From CAWHPS01 sp963831235 (GTDB lineage Bacteria; Fibrobacterota; OXYB2-FULL-49-7; JAEUSG01), in the NCBI GenBank assembly GCA_963831235.1, contig CAWHPS010000068.1, positions 1 to 20,439 on the forward strand: a DNA stretch of 20,439 bases, written 5' to 3'. Numbering within the stretch: the stretch's first letter is position 1; the number at the start of each line of letters is the position of its first letter. The position numbers and the translations under genes were made by a program. This document shows, in pieces, positions 7,637 through 15,821 of the stretch. Below the pieces are notes generated by a model that did not search any database, was not told where the DNA came from, and saw nothing but the letters and a program-made list of their open reading frames with translations.

Positions 7637-10096
7637 ATGAGAACAATCATCCTGGCTACCTTCTTCCTTGTGACAGGCGTCATCCATTCCAGGGCAGGCA
7701 TATATGATTCAACGGAGATTGTGAAGGTTGTAGAAAGGGTCTGTGATTATGGTCTGAAGCTTTATCCTTCCACATCAGACAATGAATGGGAGGCTGGAAC
7801 TTTTTATACCGGCGTTATGGCGGCATACTATGCGACAGGCCAAAAGCGCTTTCTTGATTCGGCGAATGCCTGGGCGACTTTCAACAACTGGAAATTGATT
7901 TCAAATGGTGCTGACGAAATTTGTTGCGGACAAACCTATTGTGAGTTATATATGCTTGATCCGAAACCAGAAAATGCATATAAGATTGCCAGTCTGGCGT
8001 CAACTTGCGGAGGGTATAAAGGCGAAGGGCCTTGGGGCTGGTGTGATGCTTTGTTCATGGCGCCGCCGGCCATTATAAGGCTTGGCGCGGCTACCGGAAA
8101 CAGCAGCCTTTTTTCTTCAGTGAGCAAAGGATGGAAAGCCACGACAGATGGGCTGTTTGATTACGAAGCGGGTCTGATTTACCGGGACGGGGGTTATTTC
8201 TACCCGGCGTACAGACAGTCCGTGGTAATAAAGTATTCTGGTCCCGTGGCAATGGCTGGGTGGCAAGCGCAATCGCGCGCATACTGGAATATCTGCCGGA
8301 GAACGACAGCAGCCGCCAACAGTACATTGATCAGCTTCGTATCATGGCCGGGTCCCTTTCCAGAGTACAAGGAAGCGACGGCCTATGGCGGACAAGTCTT
8401 CTGGATTCGGCGGAATATCCTCAACCTGAAACCAGCGGGTCAGCATTTTTCTGTCATATGATAGCATACGGGATTCGCATGGGTTACCTCGACGGCGCGA
8501 CATACAACCCCGTATTACTCAAGGTCTGGAAGGGACTGGTGGAGAAGGTTACGCCTGAGGGCAGGTTGACTTATGTGCAGGGAGTGGGTGACAGGCCCGT
8601 GGGTGTTGATCCTGACAATACCAAGAGTTATGCAATAGGGGGTTTTTTACTGGCGGGCAGAGAAATGCTGCTGCAAAAGCACAAGAATGACACAACCGCG
8701 CCTGCAGTCATAGTGGTGAACAGTGCGGCGGTATGCAACCAGGATATCCGGATATCATGGCAGGCTGGGGCTGACGAAGAGAGCGGTATAGGCGGTTACG
8801 AGATATATCGGGATACAATACCTGGGGCGGCAAGGCTATTGACCGTTGTGGGCCAGGTTACGGAATATACGGACACGACGACGCGAGAGGAGACCGTGTA
8901 TTATTACAGGTTGAAGGCTGTGAACGGCATGGGGTTGAACAGCGCTGTTTTCAGCAACGAGGTGTCGGCAACCACGGCTCCAGACACGACAAAACCGATG
9001 ATTATCGGGGTGACCGCGTTTTCAGACAGCAATGTACAGGTACTGTTCAGCGAACCAGTTGAGGCGCAGACCGCGGAAGATGCTGCGCATTATTCAATTG
9101 GTCAAGGTATAACTGTCAAGACCGCCCGGCTGGCGGGTGAAAGGGGATTGGTGCTTACGACGTCTCCACTAACGCGCGTTATGGAATATACGCTAAGCGT
9201 AAGCGGTGTCAAAGACCGGGCCAGGGCAGGGAACCTGATCTTGCCTGTGGATCGCAAATTCACCTTTTATTATTATTATCATGATTTTGAAGCTGGTGGA
9301 AAACTTTCCTGGCAGCCCAAAACCGCATCGCGTTGGAGCATTGTTTCGGACAATGGAGACAATGCCTACTGTATCAATTCCGGTGGAGATGGTTGGATCG
9401 GGGAATATTCAACATTGCAGGGGGTGACAGCGGAAGAGTTCGAGCTCTCTGTAAATGTACGCACAGCCGTTGATAGAAACCAGGAGCCTGGAATTATCTT
9501 CGGTTATACGGATAACGCAAATTTCTTTTGCATAGGGCATTATATGGACGGCCCCAACGTATTATTCAGAATTTTGAACGGCCGGCGTACCGATGTATTG
9601 ACTTTTAATCTGTTCCAAGACTCGGATTATCATCACCTGGTGGTTTCCTATTACGGCGGAGCTGTGGTCATCAGCGAGGATGGTGTGGAATTGGGACGAA
9701 GCGTTTTTGATAATATACCGGCAGGGCAGGTGGGATTGTATTCCGGCAGCAGCTCCGCCGTTTATTTCGATGATTTCAGACTTACGCTGCTGTCAAGTGA
9801 ATATACAACTGTGTCGGGCGGGACAACCCCTTTGATTGAACCGGAAATATCGGTACACCCCAATCCCTTTAATCCATCCGCGCGCATAAGCTATAACCTG
9901 CCGGAAAAGGCCGCAGTAACATTGACACTTTATAACCCGCAGGGGAAGGTTGTCAGAAAACTGACAAGCGGCATGGAATCAGCGGGAAGGCATATGGTGC
10001 AAGTGGATGCGGGACGGTCTCTCTTCCGGGATTTATATCTGCGAATTAAAAGCTGGCACAACGGCAAAACGGCTTAAGCTGGTGCTGATGAGGTGA
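7637..10096 (+). pseudogene. GH105-like unsaturated uronyl hydrolase with FN3, Ig-like, LamG-like and sorting domains; two frameshifts
   Basis: The gene would encode about 820 residues of a secreted hydrolase that removes unsaturated uronic acids left by pectin or rhamnogalacturonan lyases. It has a signal peptide (MRTIILATFFLVTGVIHS), then a GH105/GH88 alpha-barrel (about 25-350) with GWCDALFMAPPA (catalytic Asp, D137) and FWSRGNGWVASAIARIL. An FN3 domain (APAVIVVN... VSATTAPD), a Big/SbsA-like Ig domain (TKPMIIGVTAF...), a LamG-like domain (about 9280-9780) and a sorting module follow. Frame break 1, near 8222-8230: a base seems lost just before KVFWSRGNGW. Frame break 2, near 10009-10013: GCGGGAC where copy A has GCGGAC. 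After it the other frame restores GLSSGIYICELKAG and RLKLVLMR to the stop at 10094-10096. Whether the breaks are real or assembly errors is unknown. Confidence 0.82.
9856..10093 (+). repeat. Sorting-module repeat, copy C (frameshifted, mosaic)
   Basis: The first two thirds nearly match copy D (for example CCGGAAAAGGCCGCAGTAAC and the following 60 bases), while the last third matches copy A (GACGGTCTCTCTTCCGGG onward). The +1 frameshift lies at the switch point. Confidence 0.8.
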
Positions 10097-10145
10097 CAAT
10101 GAACCATATATGGAAACAAAACCCAAACTAAAAGGAGTTACTGCC

Positions 10146-12745
10146 ATGAAAAAAATGATTTTATTAACCACTGTCTTTCTTTTTGCCGGAATTATCAGTG
10201 GAGCAATAAGCGATCAAGTTGGTTCTGGAAAAGCAGATGCAGACAACCATAAGCGGCAGTTACTGGTCCTGTTGTTATTTCTCGGTCTTCAGCCAGGGCA
10301 TTGAAACCTATAATGGATATCAATACGTTGCTTTTTATGATCGAACAGGGCACAGTCTGCGTGGGCCGTCGCGCTGTGCAGGATACAGCTCTGGGATACG
10401 CTTCAGATACGGCTATACCACGAATACCTCCGACGGGCACAATACAGCCGCTATTGGAATCTGCCGCGGTGACGGCACAATCCACCTGTCTTTTGATTAC
10501 CATTGCGCTCCCATTAATTATTCAGTGTCCGTAAAACGGCTTGCCTCTGTCCCTGATTCCTTTGCCTGGCATGGGAATCTATTCGGGCCTGTAGGTTCCA
10601 ATGCTCCGATTCGGGTTGGGGGCACATAGCACGTTTCTTATCCGTATTTTGTCAGTGTTCCCGACGGTCGTCTGCAGTTTTTCTTCCGGGACGGATGCTT
10701 CGCTCATGGTGACTGGTGGCTCTATGAATATAGTCCGGTGACAGGAGCATGGATAAGTGTAGGCATGTTCTTTTCAAGATACAACAGCATCAGCTTCACT
10801 GGTGAAGATTGGCCATGTATCCTAACGGCTATACTTATGACAAGAACAACCGCCTGCACATTACCTGGTGCTGGCGACTCGACGCCGAGGTGTTGTAACC
10901 GTGATCTCTGTTATGCTTACAGCGATGATTTTGGGCGTACCTGGTACAGCTCAACGGGCAGACTGGCCGGTAAAGCAAATACATCACCCATTAATGAAGA
11001 TTCCACACAGGTCACTGTCTGGAATATACCTAACGGTCGCGGATATATTAATCAATGCGGCCAGGCTCTTGATAGCCAAGGCCGTATTCATGTCGTTACC
11101 TGGCATGTACCGATAGTGCCCTAATCGCCAAGTGTGGCAATTTTTATCCACCCAATGCCAAATATTTCCATTACTGGCGCGAAACTGACGGCACCTGGCA
11201 TCGCGACGAACTTTCCACTGTTCCTGTTGAATACAGGCCCCTTTGATTTTTGATGAATTTGACAATCTTTTTTTGTTTACCGCGCAGACCACTATTTATG
11301 GGGCAAGCGCGGATTCCGGATGGCGCGACTGGACACTGCTTTTAAATGAAAAGACGGATATGGGCCGAGGCGGTGTTCCACGAGAATGGATCTTGCCGGC
11401 TGGGAATCCTTGGAATATTATCCACTGTCGGCATCGAATCTTAAGGTCACGGATATAAATGTCGTATATTTGGCCGGTTTGCAGAAATTGCTGGTAAAGG
11501 TTTACAGTTCCGCAGACAGCGCCGTACTGGAAGGGATTGATATTCGCGTTGCAGCACGATGACACTCTTAAAGGGCAAGGCGCTGCAAACAGTCGGAGGC
11601 AACAAGCTGTTTTATCTTAGGCCGTTAATAGTTGACATAGTTCTGACAGGAACCGGGTTTTCGCCGGAAACACTGTTGAATGTGGATGTAACCAATACGT
11701 TAATCGATACACATCGTGTGTCCGTTTATCTTACCCCCCTTTCTGCAGCCGGTTTGGAGATAAAGCCCGATACATTGTTTTTATACAAAAACAGCACAGC
11801 CAGTCTGCAGGTTTTTACACTCTTCGAGAACGGCGGCGGCAAGGTGCATCCTGTGGCAGGATTGATATGGGACAGTCGTCCGGCAGGGTTTTTGACTGTG
11901 GATACGTTGGGGAAGATTACATCAGGCATCAATACAGGTTGGGCAACGGTTATTTGCAGATCAACAATAACCGGTTTTTCCGACAGTGCGGAGATCCATG
12001 TCATCAATTCCCCTACGCTGATAAATTCCAGCTTCGAATCGCCGCTGGTTCTCACTTATGAGTACAATCCAACGGATCCCGCCTGGATATTCAATGGGAG
12101 CGGTATTGAGCACAATGGAAGCGGTTTTAACGCGGCCAATGCGCCTGATGGTGTACAGGCGGCTTTTTTGCAGGCTCTTGGAATGGTTTCTCAAACCATA
12201 ACCTTTGATTCCGGTTCTTATAGAATAAAATTCAGGGCAGCACAAAGAGGGAGCAACAGCCAGACAATCAGGGTGTCTCTGGATGAGACGGAAATCGGTT
12301 TGTTCACACCGTCATCAACGTCTTTTCTGGAGTATATTACTGAAAAGGTGGCTGTTTCTACGGGTACACATCAGTTGAAATTTGCCGGGACGAACGGGGA
12401 TGGCGACAATACTGCATTTATTGATATGGTTGGCGTTGATGCGGCGGGCGGCAGTACGGGTAATGACACTGTGTCAACTATGCAGGAAACCCTTTCGCTT
12501 GGGGTTTCGCCAAATCCATTCAATCCGTCCGCGAGCATAAGCTATTACCTGCCGGAAAAGGCCGCAGTAACATTGACACTTCTTACCCGCAGGGGAAGGT
12601 TGTCAGAAAACTGACAAGCGGAATGGAATCAGCGGGAAGGCATACTGTGCAGGTGGATGCCGGCGGCCTTGCTTCCGGGATTTACATCTGCGAGCTAAAA
12701 AGCAACACTACTGCAAAACGGCTCAAGCTGGTGCTGATGCGATGA
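10146..12745 (+). pseudogene. BNR_4-type polysaccharide-lyase-like gene, heavily frameshifted
   Basis: AAAGGAG at 10130-10136 precedes ATG 10146 and a signal peptide (MKKMILLTTVFLFAGIISGA). The following pieces, spread over all three frames, match the order of a BNR_4 (PF15892-like) beta-propeller, the fold of some ulvan and rhamnogalacturonan-related lyases: YQYVAFYDRTGHS, VGRRAVQDTA, SDGHNTAAIGICRGDGTIHL, VSYPYFVSVPDGRLQFFFRD, YPNGYTYDKNNRLHITWCWR, NRDLCYAYSDDFGRTWYSS, RIHVVTWH, KYFHYWRETDGTWHRDEL, IFDEFDNLFLFTA. After these come an Ig-like domain, a CBM-like beta-sandwich (about 12005-12460) and a sorting module. Breaks are inferred near 10200-10290, 10360, 10430, 10820, 10890, 11115, 11240, 11390, 11560 and 12580, with a nonsense TAG at 10627-10629 where CAG (Gln) would fit. 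The gene cannot make its full product as written. It has the same gene order and direction as the GH105-like gene, 49 bases upstream. Confidence 0.75.
12507..12742 (+). repeat. Sorting-module repeat, copy D (frameshifted)
   Basis: This copy encodes SPNPFNPSASISYYLPEK and so on. A base is missing near 12580 relative to copy C (ACACTTCTTACCCGC against ACACTTTATAACCCGC), which throws the rest of the module out of frame. The correct end RLKLVLMR is present in the other frame. Confidence 0.8.
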
Positions 12746-12864
12746 AAAGAAACTTATATCAGGAGATGAACCAGTTCAGTACATAACTCTTGCATGCGGA
12801 TAAAGTAATGAGCCGCATGAGAAGGTTCTATGAGAGACTTTTAATTTATGAAAGGAGCGGTATC

Positions 12865-13146
12865 ATGAACACTCGACGCAACATTCCAATGTATCTTATC
12901 TGTTTCTTGTTTTCTGTTTTTAATTTGCTTATTTGTTCCGGACAGGCTGCTGAAAACCCGGAATATATTGTACAGGATTCTATTCCAGTGGCACCAGTGT
13001 TTTCATCCAATGTTGTGGGTTTTGCTTTGCAGGTAATCGGCAACCGCCAGTATGTTGCTTATTACGACACTCAGCGTTGCATGACCATTGCAACAAGATT
13101 ACTTTCTGAAAGAACCTGGCAATACAAAATTCTGCCGTCCGTATGG
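12865..13146 (+). pseudogene. Second BNR_4-type gene, 5' part only (cut by IS element)
   Basis: AAAGGAG about 9 bases upstream and ATG 12865 open a protein with a hydrophobic signal segment (YLICFLFSVFNLLICSGQAA), followed by the start of a BNR_4 propeller: VVGFALQVIGNRQYVAYYD, then MTIATRLLSERTWQYKILPS. This is the same domain start as in the upstream gene (YNGYQYVAFYD), so the two were probably tandem paralogues. Coding stops being BNR_4-like at the left end of the IS4-type element at about 13147; the open frame runs 18 bases into it. The remainder of the gene is not found on the other side of the element. Confidence 0.7.
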
Positions 13147-13160
13147 GCATGTGCGTTAAG

Positions 13161-13349
13161 TTAATTTTTAACTAAGGTTTTTGATTTTTTAATCCGTTTC
13201 AATACAAATGTATTTCTATCTTCAACAAACCACTCGAACGCTTCTCCCTTCTCGATTTTAACTGATTCCGCAATCGCTAATGGAAAGTTAATATAGAACG
13301 AGTTGTTTGTTGGCCGCTCTACTTTTTGAATTTTCACTTTATATCCCAT
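13161..13349 (-). CDS. AbrB/SpoVT-like DNA-binding protein (IS passenger)
   Basis: This 62-residue protein fits the swapped-hairpin AbrB/MazE fold: MGYKVKIQKVERPTNNSFYI, then FPLAIAESVKIEKGEAFEWF and VEDRNTFVLKRI, ending in a basic tail (KKSKTLVKN). Proteins of this type bind DNA as dimers and act as antitoxins or repressors. Here it is divergent from the transposase and shares a 99-base intergenic region that contains a perfect palindrome (13409-13432). The simplest reading is a self-encoded regulator that limits transposase expression. No partner toxin is present. Its stop codon lies in the left terminal repeat of the element, which argues that it travels with it. An AGGGCAGG stretch upstream of the ATG may serve as the ribosome binding site. 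Confidence 0.75.
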   Translation of the reverse strand: MGYKVKIQKVERPTNNSFYINFPLAIAESVKIEKGEAFEWFVEDRNTFVLKRIKKSKTLVKN

Positions 13350-13408
13350 AAACCTGCCCTTTCATTTATATAAAATACTTGTTACATGGAAATTAATATA
13401 GTATTTAA

Positions 13409-13432
13409 TGATATAGTTAATCAACTATATCA
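13409..13432. promoter_or_regulatory. Palindrome upstream of the IS4-type transposase
   Basis: TGATATAGTT (13409-13418), a 4-base centre AATC, and the exact complement (13423-13432) end 16 bases before the transposase ATG. It is a candidate operator for the AbrB-like passenger protein, or an RNA hairpin limiting transposase translation. The Shine-Dalgarno-like GAGGG is at 13441-13445. Confidence 0.55.
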
Positions 13433-13448
13433 TAAAAAATGAGGGTTT

Positions 13449-14759
13449 ATGGAAAATTATTTACTTCAGAATCTATGCCCCGAACTGTCTGACGCCGAGA
13501 TTACCAGGATCGCGCAAGAAAGTGGTTTTGTCAAACGTGTTGAAAAAAAAATATCTGCCTGTGGCTACCTGTCATTCTTTTGCCAAGAAGGTATCAAAGG
13601 TACTGTCAGCTATAATGATATAGCATCTAAATCTGCCAGCGAAGCAGATACTTCTGCAAGCCGTCAAGCATATTTCCATCGCACAACCGAGGATGCTGTG
13701 GAATTCTTCAAACTAATTCTTGCTGCAGTCATGAAAAATCGAGGAGCATTGTCCGATAATGAACCTGATATAAAGAATTTGAAACCAGGTTTTAAGCGAA
13801 TTCTGGTTCAAGACAGTACCATTATCAGGTTACCTGCTAAATTATACGAGATTTTTTCTGGTTCAAAAAATGCAACAGGAACTGTGTGTAATGCCAGAAT
13901 TCAAGGTGTTTATGATTTAATATCATGCAGTTTTACATCTTTTTCCATAGACACCTATAGCGAAAATGATCTTTCCGTAGCTGATAAGATTGAAGTCTTG
14001 GACGGAGATTTGGTTTTAAGGGATCGAGGTTATTTCGTCAAATCCTCTATTGAGAATATGAAACTCAAAGGAGCTGACTCAATAAGCCGCTACAAGCATA
14101 AAACCGCCTTTTATGATCCGCATTCAAAGACGGGAATCAACTTGCTTGAGCTGCTTAAGAAGCAAGGAAGTATAGACATGATGGTCCTACCCGAAGCAAA
14201 TAGCAACTTCACCTTACGTATTCTTGCCGCGCCAGTCCCTGAAGAAGTTGCCAATACTCGGAGAATGAAAGCCAGGAAAGAGGCTAAAAATGGAGAATGT
14301 TCACATGAGTTATTGCAACTCTTCGGATGGAACATCTTTATCACTACCATTGTCGATCAGGAATTCACGGTAGAACAGGCATGCCTGATTTACTCTCTGC
14401 GCTGGAGAATCGAATGTATTTTCAAAACATGGAAAAGCGATTTAAAATTTGATAAAATCCATAACGTCGGTGAAAATCAATTGAGGGTTATTTTGTATGC
14501 GCGGTTTATAATGCTTACTCTATTATATGAAAGGGCTTACAACCCTTTAAAGGAAAAAGTCCTCGAAAAACATAATAAACAAATTTCTCTTCTTAAAACT
14601 ATACATTACTTGAGTCGAAATTTGGTACGATTTGTCGAATTGTTTTTCGATATATCACGATATGAGCTTGCAATAGACATTATCGCACGTTACTGCTCCT
14701 ATGATAAAAGAAAAAGGCAAACTTTTATTGATATATTTAATTCAGCGCTCATATATTAA
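13449..14759 (+). CDS. IS4-family transposase (DDE)
   Basis: The 436-residue transposase is full length for the IS4 family, with no frameshift. The catalytic triad is visible as D122 in LVQDSTIIRLP, D192 in LVLRDRGYF and E322 in YSLRWRIECIFKTWK. That last segment, beginning at Y315, is the Y-(2)-R-(3)-E-(6)-K signature of the family. A short GAGGG precedes the ATG by three bases. The stop codon lies inside the right terminal repeat. Since the protein, both terminal repeats and the passenger gene are intact, the element may still be mobile, although no target duplication is seen. Confidence 0.92.
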   Translation: MENYLLQNLCPELSDAEITRIAQESGFVKRVEKKISACGYLSFFCQEGIKGTVSYNDIASKSASEADTSASRQAYFHRTTEDAVEFFKLILAAVMKNRGALSDNEPDIKNLKPGFKRILVQDSTIIRLPAKLYEIFSGSKNATGTVCNARIQGVYDLISCSFTSFSIDTYSENDLSVADKIEVLDGDLVLRDRGYFVKSSIENMKLKGADSISRYKHKTAFYDPHSKTGINLLELLKKQGSIDMMVLPEANSNFTLRILAAPVPEEVANTRRMKARKEAKNGECSHELLQLFGWNIFITTIVDQEFTVEQACLIYSLRWRIECIFKTWKSDLKFDKIHNVGENQLRVILYARFIMLTLLYERAYNPLKEKVLEKHNKQISLLKTIHYLSRNLVRFVELFFDISRYELAIDIIARYCSYDKRKRQTFIDIFNSALIY

Positions 14760-14774
14760 CTTAACGCACATGCT

Positions 14775-14969
14775 CACAGTGGGGGAGATAGGGCAATAGA
14801 TGGAAAATACATCAGGATGCTTGTTGCCGGTATCATGGATGTCGGTATTCACGAATTTACCTGGGACGGCACCGCGCAGGACGGAAAAAAGGTCACCGCG
14901 AGATTGTATGTATGCAAACTTACGGCTGGGAATCAAGTCATCACACAAAAGCTGATATTTGCAAAATAA
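14775..14969 (+). pseudogene. C-terminal tail of a secreted protein (FlgD-like Ig end)
   Basis: Directly after the IS4-type element an open frame without its own start reads into IRMLVAGIMDVGIHEFTWDG, then GKKVTARLYVCKLTAG and a LIFAK end. This is a FlgD-like Ig / C-terminal sorting module, of a type different from the RLKLVLMR module of the neighbours. It is therefore unlikely to be the missing end of the truncated BNR_4 gene on the left side, if that gene resembled its paralogue. I read it as the tail of another gene whose body was lost together with the flank of the element. Confidence 0.6.
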
Positions 14970-14982
14970 GGGGTGAATGTTT

Positions 14983-15478
14983 ATGAAAAGAATCGCTCCA
15001 GCCAGGAGGGAGTTCATTCAATAAGGTGGTTTTCCCGCACTGGCGCGGTCCGACAATTGATACGCAGGGGAAATACCTGAGGTATTCAGTCAGGAGACCG
15101 TTTCAGCTTAAAATTGCCGGAACAGCGTCAAGCGGCGATAATACCGTGTTCATTGATGAGGTGGCAATTGAAGTCGCAGAGTTAAGCACGGATAATGAGC
15201 CGGTAGCAATTTTGCCGGAAAGCTTTTCGCTTGTTGTATCGCCAAATCCGTTTAACCCATCCGTGAACATAAGCTATTACCTGCCACGGAAGGCTTCTGT
15301 CTCGTTGACGCTTTACAACACTCAGGGAAAAGTTGTCAGGAAGCTGGGAGGTGGTATGGAGTCTGCAGGAAGACATACTGCGCAGGTAGAGGCGGGATGG
15401 CTGGCTTCAGGGGTTTACATCTGCGAATTTAAAAACGGTGCTGCAACCAAACGGCTTAAGCTGGTACTTATGAGATAA
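14983..15478 (+). pseudogene. Collapsed secreted-protein gene: short start plus C-terminal tail
   Basis: ATG 14983 (MKRIAPARREFIQ, stop at 15022-15024) looks like a new gene start placed 13 bases after the preceding stop. In another frame, from 15026, a segment without a convincing start reads DTQGKYLRYSVRRPFQLKIA, then SGDNTVFIDEVAIEVAE, followed by a complete sorting module. The LKIAGTASSGDNTVFIDEV segment matches the end of the CBM-like domain in the BNR_4-type gene (LKFAGTNGDGDNTAFIDMV). The piece is therefore the 3' end of a similar gene that has lost its catalytic part, probably by deletion between repeats. It lacks a signal peptide and is unlikely to be functional. Confidence 0.6.
15239..15475 (+). 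repeat. Sorting-module repeat, copy E
   Basis: This copy encodes SPNPFNPSVNISYYLPRK to RLKLVLMR in an unbroken frame. It is attached to a gene fragment only. Confidence 0.8.
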
Positions 15479-15622
15479 GGAATTGCTTTAGTGTTCAAAA
15501 ATAAAAATTAGTTCTTTAAAACTTTTCCTTTCAGTGTGCGAAAATGGTTTCTTATAAAGGGTAAATATATCTTTGCCACTTATTGCCCTCGAGTAGTGAC
15601 AACATTCCTTTTGCCTACGCCA

Positions 15623-15634
15623 TTAATCGATTAA
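15623..15634. promoter_or_regulatory. TTAATCGATTAA palindrome (site 1)
   Basis: This is a perfect 12-bp palindrome with a central CG, the style of operator used by many LacI-type regulators. The core AATCGATTAA recurs at 15747-15756, 122 bases away. Confidence 0.4.
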
Positions 15635-15699
15635 CATGCTTTAGCTTTTCCTTATATTTCATTATTATTAAATGAGTTAAAAATATTTATTTTATTTTG

Positions 15700-15728
15700 T
15701 TGACAAATTTAATAAAAAATTATAGAAT
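15700..15728 (+). promoter_or_regulatory. Promoter for the HTH-PilZ gene
   Basis: TTGACA at 15700-15705, a 17-base spacer and TAGAAT at 15723-15728 form a near-consensus sigma70 promoter. Transcription would start near 15735, leaving a leader of about 87 bases before the ATG at 15822. Confidence 0.65.
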
Positions 15729-15746
15729 TATATGTATTGCATTGTA

Positions 15747-15756
15747 AATCGATTAA
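15747..15756. promoter_or_regulatory. AATCGATTAA site 2, just downstream of the promoter
   Basis: This is the second copy of the AATCGATTAA core. It lies about 12-21 bases after the predicted transcription start, where a bound protein would block initiation or early elongation. The protein that binds is not identified. Confidence 0.4.
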
Positions 15757-15821
15757 ACCAATGATTTTTTTATTAAAAATAGGTGCAATAGGACTGTTTT
15801 CTTAAAACCGGAGAAAACTTA

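Larger units (their letters stand above)
13147..14773 (+). mobile_element. IS4-family insertion sequence with AbrB-like passenger gene
   Basis: The element is about 1627 bp. Its ends are perfect 19-bp inverted repeats: GCATGTGCGTTAAGTTAAT at 13147-13165 and its complement at 14755-14773. The outermost one or two bases could be shared flank. It carries two divergent genes: a small AbrB-like gene (minus) and the transposase (plus). Both stop codons lie inside the terminal repeats (13161-13163 and 14757-14759), so the element has almost no non-coding DNA except the 99 bases between the genes. No target duplication is visible: left flank ...CCGTATGG, right flank TCACAGTG. The element is more AT-rich than the genes around it. 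Confidence 0.85.
15479..15821. other. AT-rich intergenic region with promoter and operator sites
   Basis: No protein-coding signal was found on either strand. The stretch separates the decayed secreted-protein block from the redox block. It holds one good sigma70-like promoter and two AATCGATTAA sites, listed separately. No terminator hairpin for the upstream block was recognised. Confidence 0.6.

Noticed and set aside
10627..10629. TAG as a recoded (pyrrolysine-type) codon
   Set aside because: The gene has many frameshifts around it and CAG (Gln) is one change away, so a nonsense mutation in a decaying gene is simpler.
12793..12819. CATGCGG/CCGCATG hairpin between the two BNR_4 genes
   Set aside because: Seven-base stem with a 13-base loop and no T-tract; too weak to call a terminator or attenuator.
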